Part shown: positions 20,216 to 29,323 of the stretch, one piece after another | Position numbering within the stretch: the stretch's first letter is position 1 | How the letters are laid out: each line of letters opens with the position of its first letter | Assembly: GCF_001038485.1 (NCBI RefSeq) | Contig: NZ_LDUE01000050.1 | Coordinates: 1-64,000, forward strand | Direction of reading: 5' to 3' | DNA: 64,000 bases | Source of the DNA: Ornithinibacillus californiensis | GTDB lineage: Bacteria > Bacillota > Bacilli > Bacillales > Amphibacillaceae | Notes under the pieces: generated by a model | The model's database searches: none | Told to the model about the DNA's origin: nothing | Seen by the model: the letters and a program-made list of their open reading frames with translations, nothing else | Position numbers and translations under genes: made by a program

Positions 20216-20244
20216 AGTTTATAGAAGTGTGCTTGCTTTGTAAA
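20216..20244 (-). promoter_or_regulatory. Candidate promoter of lonA
   Basis: TTTACA (20239-20244), 17-base spacer, TAAACT (20216-20221) on the minus strand. A hairpin AGAAGTG / CACTTCT overlaps it. No clear heat-shock repressor (CtsR or CIRCE) site is seen. Confidence 0.4.
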
Positions 20245-20320
20245 ATAATTCAGCACTTCTATCTGTTACTCTATTAGCTTACCCCCTGAAGGCTAAGTAA
20301 TTCTATGTCAATATACACTC

Positions 20321-20407
20321 AAAATAAAAATAAAGAGCTGACTTGGGACTTTATTTCCACTCCAGATATTTCATCTGTTTGGGAGCCAAGAATCCTAGTC
20401 AGCCTCT
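20321..20407 (-). terminator. Branched terminator after clpX
   Basis: AGAGGCTGACT (complement of 20397-20407) pairs with AGTCAGCTCT (20334-20343) with an inner CTTGG/CCAAG stem, followed by a T-rich stretch on the minus strand. Confidence 0.7.
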
Positions 20408-20426
20408 AATCATTAGAAATTTAGTT

Positions 20427-21704
20427 TTAAGCACTTTCTTTAGGAAGCTTTGTTATGCTTTCAGCTACAGTTCCATCGTTAAATAAAAGCTTAGGACTGC
20501 CATTTTCTTTAACGACTGTATCTTTCGTAATAATACATTTCGAAATATCTTCTCTCGATGGTAATTCAAACATTACTTCGAGCATGATTGACTCGATAAT
20601 CGAACGTAATCCACGAGCACCTGTATTGCGTTCAATTGCTTTTTTAGCAATCTCTACTAGGGCATCTTCTTCAAAATCCAATTCTACATTATCGATTTGG
20701 AATAACTTTTGGTATTGTTTTACTAAAGCATTTTTTGGCTTCGTTAAAATTTCTACTAATGCATCTTCATCTAATGGCTCTAAACTTCCGATAACCGGAA
20801 TTCTTCCGATAAATTCTGGAATTAAGCCATATCGATGTAAGTCTTCTGGGAGTACTTTAGCTAGCAATTGACCTTTGTCTAATTCTTCTTGTTTCTCATT
20901 AGCACCGAATCCAATCACTTTCTTGCCAAGTCTTCTCTTAATTACCTGCTCAATACCATCAAATGCTCCACCAACAATAAATAAAATATTTGTTGTATCG
21001 ATTTGGATAAACTCTTGATGTGGATGCTTACGACCACCTTGAGGAGGCACACTAGCAACCGTACCTTCTAAAATCTTTAGAAGCGCTTGTTGAACACCTT
21101 CACCAGATACATCCCTCGTGATCGATGGATTCTCTGATTTACGAGCCACCTTGTCTATCTCATCAATATAAATAATTCCTTTTTCAGCTTTTTCAATATC
21201 ATAATCAGCTGCTTGAATTAGCTTTAGAAGAATGTTTTCTACATCTTCACCAACATATCCAGCTTCCGTTAATGATGTTGCATCCGCCATTGCGAAAGGT
21301 ACATTTAGAATTCGAGCTAAAGTTTGGGCAAGTAATGTCTTACCACTACCAGTAGGACCTATCATCGCAATATTACTTTTTGCTAACTCAACATCGTCGT
21401 TAGATTTCGGCGAGTTAATACGTTTATAGTGGTTATATACAGCTACAGAAAGATTCTTCTTCGCTTTCTCTTGTCCAATTACATAATCGTTTAAGATTTC
21501 ACAGATCTCTTTAGGTTTTGGAACCTCTTTAAATTCCATTTCCTCTTCTGTTCCAAGTTCCTCTTCTACGATCTCTGTACATAATTCAATACACTCATCA
21601 CATATATAAACACCAGGACCAGCAACTAGCTTACGCACTTGTTCTTGGCTTTTGCCACAGAATGAACATTTCAGCTGCCCTTTTTCATCATTAAATTTGA
21701 ACAT
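20427..21704 (-). CDS. clpX: ATP-dependent Clp protease ATP-binding subunit ClpX
   Basis: AAA+ unfoldase that feeds substrates into ClpP. N-terminal zinc-binding domain has Cys 13, 16, 35 and 38 (CSFC, CDEC). Walker A is GPTGSGKT (about 116-123), Walker [10 protein letters not shown], the pore loop is within GYVGEDVE, and IGF (VIGFGANE) is the ClpP-docking loop. Length 425 aa is normal. The start has GGGGTGA ahead. It follows tig with a 450-base gap and its own leader. Confidence 0.97.
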   Translation of the reverse strand: MFKFNDEKGQLKCSFCGKSQEQVRKLVAGPGVYICDECIELCTEIVEEELGTEEEMEFKEVPKPKEICEILNDYVIGQEKAKKNLSVAVYNHYKRINSPKSNDDVELAKSNIAMIGPTGSGKTLLAQTLARILNVPFAMADATSLTEAGYVGEDVENILLKLIQAADYDIEKAEKGIIYIDEIDKVARKSENPSITRDVSGEGVQQALLKILEGTVASVPPQGGRKHPHQEFIQIDTTNILFIVGGAFDGIEQVIKRRLGKKVIGFGANEKQEELDKGQLLAKVLPEDLHRYGLIPEFIGRIPVIGSLEPLDEDALVEILTKPKNALVKQYQKLFQIDNVELDFEEDALVEIAKKAIERNTGARGLRSIIESIMLEVMFELPSREDISKCIITKDTVVKENGSPKLLFNDGTVAESITKLPKESA

Positions 21705-21790
21705 TAATTTTTCACCCCTAAAGTTTCTGGTCGATAATTAGAAAAACTTGCACTCGGGCTACACTAGCGAATGTGTTAGTTTTTCTTATG

Positions 21791-21822
21791 CAGGTAAGAA
21801 AGTTTTTGATACTTTCTATCTG
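21791..21822 (-). repeat. Strong hairpin in the clpX leader
   Basis: CAGGTAAGAAAGT pairs with ACTTTCTATCTG with one bulge and a seven-base loop. It sits about 90 bases before the clpX start, in the 5' untranslated region. No T run follows on the minus strand, so it may affect mRNA stability. The rest of 21823-22091 is AT-rich and shows no gene that I can support. Confidence 0.45.
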
Positions 21823-22091
21823 CCACAAAACGTTAAGTTATAATAGATATCATATCAGAAGGTGTTTTGAAAACAAAATAATATACTCAGTGTCTTCATG
21901 TCACGCTTTATGTTTCAAGAATTACTTTGCATTCATAATCAAGATGCTTGATAATCTATTTCTAATGTACCTAAGCTTAGTATATGTCACTATACCTAAT
22001 AAAATTGACAACGTTTCTTTCTCTTTTTAGCTTTGATTCTTATCATACTAAATTACAACTAAAAATACTAAAGATAACCCTTCTATTGGTT

Positions 22092-22127
22092 AAAAAAACA
22101 AGGTACGAAATTCGCACCTTGTTTTTT
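22092..22127 (-). terminator. Terminator of tig
   Basis: ACAAGGTGCGAA pairs with TTCGTACCTTGT and runs into seven T on the minus strand. Confidence 0.92.
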
Positions 22128-22154
22128 GTTGTGTTTTAATAGTCAATTATTATA

Positions 22155-23444
22155 TTATGCAACTGTTTTACTATTATCCACTAAGAAGTCAATTGCTTTA
22201 CGGAATAATAGGTCTTCTTTTATTGCTTCCGTGTTTCCACCAAGCATTTGAGTTAGTTGCTCTGTATCTACTCCATACATAGAAGCCATATTTTCTAATT
22301 CAGCTTTAACATCTTCATCGGTAACTTCAAGATTTTCTGCTTTAACGATAGCTTCTAGTGTTAAGTTAGTCTTTACACGTTTACCAGCATCTTCACGCAT
22401 TTGTTCTTTTAATGCATTCTCATCTTGACCAGAGAATTGGTAATAAAGATCTAATGTCATACCTTGCATTTGTAAACGTTGTTCAAATTCACGCATCATA
22501 CGGTCAAGCTCTGATTGAACCATTACTTCTGGAACTTCCACTTCTGCGTTATCAGATGCTTTGTTGATTAGTTCTTCACGCTTAGCGTTTTCTGCGCTTT
22601 GTTTTTTCTCAGATTCTAGTTCTTCACGCTTTTTAGTTTTAAGCGCTTCAAGTGTTTCTACTTCATCATCAACATCTTTAGCAAACTCATCGTCTAGCTC
22701 AGGAAGTTCTTTCGATTTGATTTCATGAACCGTTACTTTGAAGGTAGCTTCTTTACCAGCTAAATCTTCTGCATGATAATCTTCAGGGAAAGTTACTTTG
22801 ATTTCAGTTTCTACCCCTGCTTCTTTTCCAACTAATTGCTCTTCGAATCCTGGGATAAATTGACCTGATCCAATTTCAAGGGAATGATTTTCACCTTTTC
22901 CACCTTCAAATGCTTCTTCACCTAAGAATCCTTCAAAGTCCATAACAACCGTATCACCATTTTCAACAGTGCCTTGTTCTTTGACAACTAGTTCAGCATG
23001 ACGTTCTCTTAGTTGTTGTAATTCAGCATCAACATCTTCATCTGTAACAGTGGCATCTAATTCTTCAACTTCAAGACCTTTATATTCACCAAGCTTAACT
23101 TCAGGTTTTACTGTTACGTCTGCAGTAAATATTAGAGTTTGGCCTCTTTCAATTTGTTCAATATCAATACTTGGTTGATCGATTGGTTCAATACCTGATT
23201 CTTCTACAGCTTTTGTATATGCTTCAGGTAATACGATATCCACAGCATCTTGGAATAGAGCTTCTACACCAAAGCGTTTTTCAAAGATTGGACGTGGCAT
23301 TTTACCTTTACGGAATCCTGGAACCTGAACTGTTTTTACAACTTTTTTGAAGGCTTTATCTAAAGCACCTTCGAATTCCTCAGCCGAAACTTCGAAAGTT
23401 AAGACTCCTTCATTACCTTCTTTTTTTTCCCATTTTACTGACAT
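22155..23444 (-). CDS. tig: Trigger factor
   Basis: Ribosome-bound chaperone and peptidyl-prolyl isomerase. Ribosome-binding tail with [17 protein letters not shown] (signature region about 42-58), FKBP-type PPIase domain ([29 protein letters not shown]) around 155-240, and a long helical C-terminal arm rich in charged residues. The ATG at 23444 (429 aa) has GGAGG eight bases ahead. Order tig then clpX is conserved. Confidence 0.97.
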   Translation of the reverse strand: MSVKWEKKEGNEGVLTFEVSAEEFEGALDKAFKKVVKTVQVPGFRKGKMPRPIFEKRFGVEALFQDAVDIVLPEAYTKAVEESGIEPIDQPSIDIEQIERGQTLIFTADVTVKPEVKLGEYKGLEVEELDATVTDEDVDAELQQLRERHAELVVKEQGTVENGDTVVMDFEGFLGEEAFEGGKGENHSLEIGSGQFIPGFEEQLVGKEAGVETEIKVTFPEDYHAEDLAGKEATFKVTVHEIKSKELPELDDEFAKDVDDEVETLEALKTKKREELESEKKQSAENAKREELINKASDNAEVEVPEVMVQSELDRMMREFEQRLQMQGMTLDLYYQFSGQDENALKEQMREDAGKRVKTNLTLEAIVKAENLEVTDEDVKAELENMASMYGVDTEQLTQMLGGNTEAIKEDLLFRKAIDFLVDNSKTVA

Positions 23445-23550
23445 GTATTTTCCCTCCAAAAATCTATTATTTCCATTAACTACTTAATTTCATTAATTAG
23501 ATTCGTTTAAGTATTTTTTAAAAAACACTTCCTAAAATTACAACCATCTT

Positions 23551-23578
23551 ATTATACCATAATTAATAAGCCTTTCAA
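23551..23578 (-). promoter_or_regulatory. Sigma-A promoter of tig
   Basis: TTGAAA (23573-23578), 16-base spacer ending in TGG, TATAAT (23551-23556) on the minus strand; an extended -10 promoter. Confidence 0.75.
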
Positions 23579-23599
23579 GACATAAGCAAAAGATTTGAA

Positions 23600-24583
23600 C
23601 TAATCCTCAATGATAGATAAATATAATTGTTCTCCATTTAATATATCTTTTAAGTAGACTAAAACTTTTTCCTTATCTGTGTTTGGTTCTACTTCCTGTT
23701 GATTCATAATTTGATATCCAATAATTATTAAGCTTTCGGCAATAATAGCCGCATCCTCATTAGGAGGAGCAATCGGGTATTGCACGTATAGATATCGATA
23801 GAGCAGTTGTTCTAAGAATTGATATAATGTTGGGTTATCTTGTTCAATATCGTGTAAATACTGAACAGTCTTCTCATATGTACTATGTAAAGAAATAGTA
23901 GGTATATCCGTTGGTATTACCTGTAATTGTTTCCCAAATTTATGTATGTTAATCGAATTGGTAAAATTCTGTTCTTGCAGCCAGAGAAAGATCGCTGTTT
24001 TAATTACAGGGTGAATTTCTTCTTTTACTAATAGTTTAATGACTCTTATTTCTGGTTCGATATGCATGGAGCGTAATTTCACTATGGAGCGCCACTGTTT
24101 TTCATGATTAGCGGTAGAGACAGCCTCTATTAAATCATCAACATAAACAGAAGACTTCTGCTCCACTAATTCGGACTCCATCTTTTCGCTCATATCATAT
24201 AATTGCATGAATTGTTCACGTAGCATCGATGGTAAATCCTTTGTATCAAGCTCCTCCTTAATGCGTTCCATTAGAATATCGTATTTATTAGTCTGGAAGA
24301 GAATGGTTAAATAAATATGTACATAGTGAAAATAGTGTTCATCATCCCTGTTACGTATGATTTCTTCACACATATCTTCTGCTTCTTTATAACGACCTAA
24401 TTCCATTAAACACATGAGCTTTCCAATAATTATTTCATGATCATTCACATGATAGTGAAGTAGCTCATTTAATTTATCCAGTGCTTCCTCATAACGTTTT
24501 TGCTGTAACGCTTGAAAGCTTTCTTCCTTTAGAATGGTCTCCCACTTAGGAAATAGAATAACATTTTCCTCTTCATGCTGCAT
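23600..24583 (-). CDS. ysoA: TPR-repeat protein YsoA-like
   Basis: 327-aa soluble protein with tetratricopeptide-like helices: residues about 20-60 (FQALQQKRYEEALDKLNELL) and 62-95 (KLMCLMELGRYKEAEDMCEEII) are clear repeats. The rest is helical without motifs. B. subtilis carries ysoA directly upstream of tig, which supports the name. GAGGAGGG precedes the ATG. TPR repeats bind proteins, but the partner is unknown. Confidence 0.75.
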   Translation of the reverse strand: MQHEEENVILFPKWETILKEESFQALQQKRYEEALDKLNELLHYHVNDHEIIIGKLMCLMELGRYKEAEDMCEEIIRNRDDEHYFHYVHIYLTILFQTNKYDILMERIKEELDTKDLPSMLREQFMQLYDMSEKMESELVEQKSSVYVDDLIEAVSTANHEKQWRSIVKLRSMHIEPEIRVIKLLVKEEIHPVIKTAIFLWLQEQNFTNSINIHKFGKQLQVIPTDIPTISLHSTYEKTVQYLHDIEQDNPTLYQFLEQLLYRYLYVQYPIAPPNEDAAIIAESLIIIGYQIMNQQEVEPNTDKEKVLVYLKDILNGEQLYLSIIED

Positions 24584-24686
24584 AGCTTCCCTCCTCTTAC
24601 CATTTATTTTAAACGAATATAATCAGAAGAATACATAACTGAAGTACACTCGTAATAGTTGGACTACTTAATGTTTCCTATGTATG

Positions 24687-24716
24687 AAAAAAGAAACCTA
24701 TGAAATAGGTTTCTTT
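24687..24716 (-). terminator. Terminator of the tRNA operon
   Basis: AAAGAAACCTATTTCATAGGTTTCTTTTTT on the minus strand: a ten-base stem with a short loop and a T run, just after tRNA-Arg. Confidence 0.9.
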
Positions 24717-24723
24717 AATCTAG

Positions 24724-24797
24724 CGTCCCAGGAGAGATTCGAACTCCCGACCCACAGCTTAGAAGGCTGTTGCTCTATCCTGCTGAGCTACTGGGAC
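24724..24797 (-). tRNA. tRNA-Arg (anticodon TCT)
   Basis: Acceptor GTCCCAG pairs with CTGGGAC. D-arm (AGCTCAGCAGGATAGAGC), anticodon stem CAGCC..GGCTG on the coding strand with TCT anticodon (TTCTAAG loop), and T-loop GTTCGAATC are all present. CCA is not encoded. It reads AGA codons, frequent in AT-rich genomes. Confidence 0.95.
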
Positions 24798-24807
24798 ATA
24801 TGTATGG

Positions 24808-24878
24808 AGCGGGTGATGGGAATCGAACCCACGACATCAGCTTGGAAGGCTGGAGTTTTACCATTAAACTACACCCGC
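24808..24878 (-). tRNA. tRNA-Gly (anticodon TCC)
   Basis: Acceptor GCGGGTG pairs with CACCCGC. D-arm GTTTAATGGTAAAAC, anticodon loop CTTCCAA with TCC, T-loop GTTCGAATC. CCA is not encoded. It lies 10 bases upstream of tRNA-Arg in the same transcript. Confidence 0.95.
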
Positions 24879-24904
24879 GTTGGATAAAAAGATTTAATAT
24901 TTAA

Positions 24905-25031
24905 TTTTGTTGACCGCGCCACCTTTCGTCCATTATGCCCCTGCATCTACTAGCATATTCGAAGAGGTTTATTCTTCGGGGCAACTCGTAGCGGAGTCGG
25001 TAGATGTGTTGCTCGTTACTACACCCGCTGG
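24905..25031 (-). repeat. Structured tRNA-operon leader with a duplicated tRNA-Gly 5' end
   Basis: GC-richer element between the tRNA promoter and tRNA-Gly. Its promoter-proximal end repeats GCGGGTGTAGT, the first 11 bases of the tRNA-Gly gene 150 bases downstream. Inside are paired segments CATCTAC / GTAGATG (24944-24950, 25000-25006), CGAAGA / TCTTCG (24960-24965, 24973-24978), TGCCCC / GGGGCA and GCAAC / GTTGC. No protein can be supported. It may be a degenerate tRNA copy, an integration scar, or a processed RNA. Confidence 0.5.
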
Positions 25032-25094
25032 TTACTGGCCATGGTGAATATATGTTCCATTACGGATTTGCGCCTGTTTTGGGTCACAAAAGAT

Positions 25095-25123
25095 ATTATA
25101 GGTAGTTTGGTTGTAAAAGTCAA
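25095..25123 (-). promoter_or_regulatory. Strong sigma-A promoter of the tRNA operon
   Basis: TTGACT (25118-25123), 17-base spacer, perfect TATAAT (25095-25100) on the minus strand. It lies about 210 bases before tRNA-Gly, so the leader above is transcribed. Confidence 0.8.
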
Positions 25124-25153
25124 TACCTAAACCCAAATTATAAATTTACAAAA

Positions 25154-25199
25154 TAAATAAATGGGTAGGGTGATCCTATGTAGATGCACCCTCCCACCC
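25154..25199 (-). terminator. Terminator of yfcE
   Basis: TGGGAGGGTG pairs with CACCCTACCCA (one bulge), followed by TTTATTTATTTT on the minus strand. Confidence 0.8.
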
Positions 25200-25712
25200 T
25201 TACATAAAGGAAGTCGTAAAAGATAATTCTTCTACCAAATCTCCCTGTGTAGTACGAAGATTCACAGTAATTTTATCTGTTGTTTCCCATTCTAAGACAG
25301 CGTAAGTTTTTTCGGCTCTCATTCGTGGAAGTCGAATACTACCAGGATTCAAAAAAAGTCTATCCCCAACTTTTTCAGCTCCGGCAACATGAGAATGACC
25401 AAAACAAACAATATCCGCCTTCTCTTCTTCAGCTCGATAGGATAAATTCATTAAATTCATTTTTACATTATGTAAATGCCCGTGTACAACAAAGAACGTC
25501 AAACCATCGATATCTTTCTTCAATTCATTTGGAAAACGTCCGTTAAAATCACAATTACCTGCTACAGTAAAAACACCATTTAATTCTTCTGCTTGTTCGC
25601 TAAGTTCTGAGTCCCCGCAATGAAAAATAACGTTTGCACTTTCCCGTTCTTTTATAATATCTATTTCCTCGGTTAATCCGTGACTATCACTCATAATGAC
25701 AACTTTAGTCAT
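25200..25712 (-). CDS. ysnB: Metallophosphoesterase, YfcE/YsnB family
   Basis: Small calcineurin-like phosphodiesterase (170 aa). Metal-binding motifs: DSHG near residue 9, HCGDSE near 32, GNCD near 53, VHGHLHN near 77, and FGHSH near 105. Such enzymes are manganese-dependent with broad activity on phosphodiesters; the cellular substrate is unknown. It is 13 bases after rdgB and forms an rph-rdgB-ysnB unit as in B. subtilis. Confidence 0.88.
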   Translation of the reverse strand: MTKVVIMSDSHGLTEEIDIIKERESANVIFHCGDSELSEQAEELNGVFTVAGNCDFNGRFPNELKKDIDGLTFFVVHGHLHNVKMNLMNLSYRAEEEKADIVCFGHSHVAGAEKVGDRLFLNPGSIRLPRMRAEKTYAVLEWETTDKITVNLRTTQGDLVEELSFTTSFM

Positions 25713-25725
25713 GATATCCTCTCCA

Positions 25726-26322
25726 CTAGCGTTGATTTTGAATCCAATCCTCTAATTGAATCATTGCATTTTTGCGATGACTTATTTTATTTTTCTCTTC
25801 AGGACCTAGCTCTGCCATCGTTTGATTATATCCTTTAGGAATAAAAATTGGGTCATAGCCAAAACCGTGGCTTCCCTTTTCTACATATGCAATCGTTCCT
25901 TCACAAAATCCCTTTTTAAATATCGTTTGTTCTCCAGGAATTGTTACAGCTAGCACGCATACAAATCGAGCAGACCGGTCCTCTTTTGGAACATCTTCAA
26001 GTTCATCTAAAACCTTTTCTAAATTCTTCTTATCATCCTTCGGTTCACCAGCATATCGTGCTGAAAAAATTCCTGGTCGTCCATCTAAAGCATCTACCAC
26101 AAGCCCCGAATCATCTGCTATTACAGGTATATTCAAAATCTCTGCAATTCCTTCTGATTTTAAGGCAGCATTTTCTTCAAAAGTAGATCCTGTCTCTTCT
26201 ATATCAGGGAGCTCTTCGGATAAATCCAATAACGAAACAGCTTTTATATTATAACGCGCGAATAACGTCTTAAATTCTTTTGCTTTTCCTTCATTCTTAG
26301 TTGCAATTATTATCTCTTTCAT
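25726..26322 (-). CDS. rdgB: XTP/dITP diphosphatase (non-canonical purine NTPase)
   Basis: Ham1/RdgB family enzyme that hydrolyses dITP, ITP and XTP to monophosphates and keeps them out of nucleic acids. Signature IIIATKNEGKAKEF at the start, catalytic metal site near VIADDSGLVVDALDGRPGI (residues 67-85), and the SHGFGYDPIFIP substrate loop near 150. Length 198 aa. Eleven bases after rph. In B. subtilis it is called ysnA. Confidence 0.95.
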   Translation of the reverse strand: MKEIIIATKNEGKAKEFKTLFARYNIKAVSLLDLSEELPDIEETGSTFEENAALKSEGIAEILNIPVIADDSGLVVDALDGRPGIFSARYAGEPKDDKKNLEKVLDELEDVPKEDRSARFVCVLAVTIPGEQTIFKKGFCEGTIAYVEKGSHGFGYDPIFIPKGYNQTMAELGPEEKNKISHRKNAMIQLEDWIQNQR

Positions 26323-26333
26323 TGAATTACTCC

Positions 26334-27083
26334 TTACTTTGCAGTTTCGCCAATACGAGTAGCCAGTTCACCTATTGCTTCCTTTTGCATCTCAAAAATT
26401 TCCTTCAATCCTTCATTGGCAAGACTCAATAATGTTTGTAATTGATCCATGGAAAAAGTCGCTTCTTCACCTGTTCCTTGAATTTCTACAAATTCACCTG
26501 AACCAGTCATGACAATGTTCATATCCACATTTGCCATCGAATCTTCCTCATAATTTAAGTCTAAAATTTCTGTACCATCAGGTAAAACACCAACTGAAGT
26601 TGCTGCGAGGAAGTCAGTTACCGGTAACTTTTTTAAGGTATTTTTTTCTAAAAGCTTTCCAAAAGCAAGTACCATCGCTACAAATGCACCCGTTATAGAG
26701 GCTGTTCTAGTACCACCATCCGCTTGAATGACATCACAATCTATCCATACTGTTCGTTCGCCAATATTATCTAAATCAACTACAGATCGAAGTGCTCGTC
26801 CGATTAGTCGTTGAATTTCCATTGTTCTTCCGCTTACCTTCCCTTTCGAGGACTCACGGATATTACGATCCTGCGTAGCACGTGGTAACATCGCATATTC
26901 TGCTGTTATCCACCCTTTCCCCTGTCCACGCATAAAAGGAGGGACTCTATCTTCAATAGTAGCATTACAAATAACTTTTGTATCACCTACTTGGATGAAT
27001 ACAGAGCCTTCTGGGTGCTTAATAAAATCTGTTGTGATTGTTATAGGTCGTAGGCTGTTTATATGTCGTTGATCTGTTCTCAT
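26334..27083 (-). CDS. rph: Ribonuclease PH
   Basis: Phosphorolytic 3' exoribonuclease that trims tRNA 3' ends. [26 protein letters not shown] at the start, [15 protein letters not shown] (about 84-98), and phosphate-binding [14 protein letters not shown] (about 123-136). The catalytic Asp pair fits [10 protein letters not shown] and [10 protein letters not shown]. Length 249 aa. A clear AGGAGG precedes the ATG. Confidence 0.96.
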   Translation of the reverse strand: MRTDQRHINSLRPITITTDFIKHPEGSVFIQVGDTKVICNATIEDRVPPFMRGQGKGWITAEYAMLPRATQDRNIRESSKGKVSGRTMEIQRLIGRALRSVVDLDNIGERTVWIDCDVIQADGGTRTASITGAFVAMVLAFGKLLEKNTLKKLPVTDFLAATSVGVLPDGTEILDLNYEEDSMANVDMNIVMTGSGEFVEIQGTGEEATFSMDQLQTLLSLANEGLKEIFEMQKEAIGELATRIGETAK

Positions 27084-27218
27084 AAAAATTCCTCCTTATC
27101 TCACTTTAGCTTATCATATTTTACTGGAAAGATTCACCTTATTACAATCTCAATTCATTTTTCATTTATAGCTTTGAAACGATTCAATTTCTTATCCCCT
27201 ACACTATCTTAACGAGCG

Positions 27219-27250
27219 AAAAGAGGAGTAGTAATAACTACCCCTCTTCA
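27219..27250 (-). terminator. Terminator of gerM
   Basis: AAGAGGGGTAGT pairs with ACTACTCCTCTT with a short loop, followed by TTTCG on the minus strand. The T run is short. The sequence 27084-27218 up to rph shows nothing else. Confidence 0.6.
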
Positions 27251-27273
27251 ATAATATTTTATCAAACGTACTA

Positions 27274-28344
27274 TTATAGTTTTTTCGACGGTACAAATGT
27301 TTCTCTTGTTACCGGTTCTGAATATACTTCTCCACTTTCATTAGCAATTTGTTCTACATTCTCTACTTTAATATTAACTGCTTCAATCGCCTCTTGCTCA
27401 GTTAAAGTTCGAACCAAGGTTTCCATCACATCGTCAGCAATAACGCCATTTTCCATATCTTTTAATACACCTTGACTAAATACTATTTCTAATACACCAC
27501 TAGTTAATTTTGGATCATCTAGTAACATGGTTTCCCCATTAAAGACATGCATTAGATTAGTATCATAGGAAGGTCCATCGATTAGTGCTTGAACAATTGC
27601 CTCATGAACATTACCGTCTTCTACTTCTACATATTGAGTGACAGGCACGAAGTATTGGTTATCATCATGTTCAGTTGGGAAGTACATTGTCACTGCTTTG
27701 CTGTTGATAAGGTCAACCGTATCTGACTCAACGATGTTGATCCCGTTTGCTCTTGTATATCCATTAGCAATTGGGGTTCCATCTACTGGCATAGCTTTCA
27801 AATCTTCTCCATTAACACGAAGTTTCACTCGCTCTACATTATCAAACTGTGTTAGCGTAAAAGTCATCGCTTCTAGAATTCTCATTTCATCCGTAGCAGC
27901 ATACTCCGCAAACTCTGCCGATAAATCCACTGTAATTGTACCATCTTCAATACTTAGTCCAAGAACTTCAGTTCCAGCAGGTAATACTGCCTGGAAACCA
28001 TTTGGTAATAAAGAAGTTACCGGACCGTCTTTTACAAGATACTCCAATACTTGTGAGGCTACTTCTTTTGATTCTGGAACAGGTAATTCAAGTACTTGAG
28101 GTGCTACCAATCCGTTTGAATCAAGTAAGAACAGTTGACGTTCTACTGTTTGAATTGCTTCACCTGTTTCATCCGTTTCCTCTGTGTTACCTTCATCGGA
28201 TAACTCACTCTCTTGACCATCAACTGCTTCAGCATTTGGCGGTGGGTCCATATCTGGTAGAGATTGCTCTCCTTGGAAACATCCAGTTAATAGCAGCAAC
28301 GTGCAGATAGCTGTAATTAGCATTAAAAAATTACTTTTTCTCAT
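27274..28344 (-). CDS. gerM: Germination/sporulation lipoprotein GerM
   Basis: Lipoprotein (356 aa) with a signal peptide ending in lipobox LLTGC near residue 22, an acidic linker, then two GerMN domains (about 85-200 and 215-340). In B. subtilis GerM is made in the mother cell and helps hold the SpoIIQ-SpoIIIAH complex at the septal membrane. GAGGGA precedes the ATG. It lies between racE and rph as in B. subtilis. Confidence 0.92.
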   Translation of the reverse strand: MRKSNFLMLITAICTLLLLTGCFQGEQSLPDMDPPPNAEAVDGQESELSDEGNTEETDETGEAIQTVERQLFLLDSNGLVAPQVLELPVPESKEVASQVLEYLVKDGPVTSLLPNGFQAVLPAGTEVLGLSIEDGTITVDLSAEFAEYAATDEMRILEAMTFTLTQFDNVERVKLRVNGEDLKAMPVDGTPIANGYTRANGINIVESDTVDLINSKAVTMYFPTEHDDNQYFVPVTQYVEVEDGNVHEAIVQALIDGPSYDTNLMHVFNGETMLLDDPKLTSGVLEIVFSQGVLKDMENGVIADDVMETLVRTLTEQEAIEAVNIKVENVEQIANESGEVYSEPVTRETFVPSKKL

Positions 28345-28431
28345 GTCATTCCCTCCTACGATGGTTTGTACTAATATATATACGAGCCCCTAAACGAAAT
28401 TAGACCTTATGTGGACAAATTTTTTAAAGTA

Positions 28432-28468
28432 AAAGGGTCTGACCCCTTAATAAGTGGTCAGACCCTTT
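28432..28468 (-). terminator. Terminator of racE
   Basis: AAAGGGTCTGACC pairs perfectly with GGTCAGACCCTTT. The T run is interrupted on the minus strand. Hairpins of this sequence type recur in Bacillales intergenic regions. Confidence 0.65.
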
Positions 28469-28487
28469 CAGCTTTAAAACTTACATA

Positions 28488-29300
28488 TTAGATAATTACT
28501 TTTTCGATTGAAACAGACTTAAGATTATCAATGGAACTATTAAATATACGCTTCGTTAATGAGGTAAATATCTCCACATCACCTGTAGTATAGAATTGAT
28601 GATGACATGGTTCATTCTGTTCATTAAACATTTGGTTAATTTCTAGAATCGTACTTGTTTCTCTCGCAGTTTCTTCACTTGACGAGATAAGTGTGACTTG
28701 TGGTCCTACGACTTGTTGAACAACGTCCTTTAACAATGGATAATGGGTACATCCTAGAATAAGCGTATCCATTTCAATAAATTGTTTCAAAGGAAGTAAG
28801 GCATCTTCCACAGTAACTTCTGCCTCTTTACCAGAGAGCACTCCTCGTTCGACCATAGGTACAAATGTTGGGCAGGCAACGGAAGTAATATGGAGATTTG
28901 GTTTAATTGTATTTAAAGCAATGCCATATGCATTACTGTGTATCGTTCCCACAGTACCGATTATACCAACATGGTTATTCAGCGTTGATTTAATTGCTGC
29001 TCTTGCTCCTGGCTGTATTACCCCAACAACTGGAATAGAAAGTTTTTCTTGTAACTCTTCTAATGTATAAGCAGTAGCAGTGTTACATGCAATGACCAAC
29101 ATTTTTATATCTTTCGTCAGCAAGAACTCCACCATTTCCCAAGTAAATTCCCGTATCTCTTCTGGTGTTCGAGGACCGTACGGACATCTTATTGTGTCAC
29201 CAAGATAGATAAGCCTTTCCTTCGGTAACTGCCTCATTAATTCATGTACAACTGTTAAACCACCGACTCCAGAGTCGATGACACCGATAGGTTTATTCAA
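28488..29300 (-). CDS. racE: Glutamate racemase
   Basis: Cofactor-independent racemase making D-glutamate for peptidoglycan. Catalytic Cys72 in ACNTATA and Cys184 in LGCTHYPLL, with the active-site Asp9 in GVIDSGVGG and LGDTIRCPYGPRT near 34-45. Length 270 aa. Starts with TTG after GAGGCGG. Downstream of the ysmB regulator as in B. subtilis, where it is named racE. Confidence 0.96.
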   Translation of the reverse strand: MNKPIGVIDSGVGGLTVVHELMRQLPKERLIYLGDTIRCPYGPRTPEEIREFTWEMVEFLLTKDIKMLVIACNTATAYTLEELQEKLSIPVVGVIQPGARAAIKSTLNNHVGIIGTVGTIHSNAYGIALNTIKPNLHITSVACPTFVPMVERGVLSGKEAEVTVEDALLPLKQFIEMDTLILGCTHYPLLKDVVQQVVGPQVTLISSSEETARETSTILEINQMFNEQNEPCHHQFYTTGDVEIFTSLTKRIFNSSIDNLKSVSIEKVII

Positions 29301-29323
29301 GAAAATCCGCCTCTTCTAAGATG

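Noticed and set aside
20168-20320. CtsR or CIRCE heat-shock operator upstream of lonA
   Set aside because: No tandem GGTCAAA or long CIRCE inverted repeat was found by eye.
21773-22030. Plus-strand open frame between clpX and tig
   Set aside because: No ribosome site and low-complexity AT-rich content; not conserved in type.
24684-24887. Plus-strand open frame of 67 codons
   Set aside because: It is antisense to the two tRNA genes and a terminator; a well-known kind of false call.
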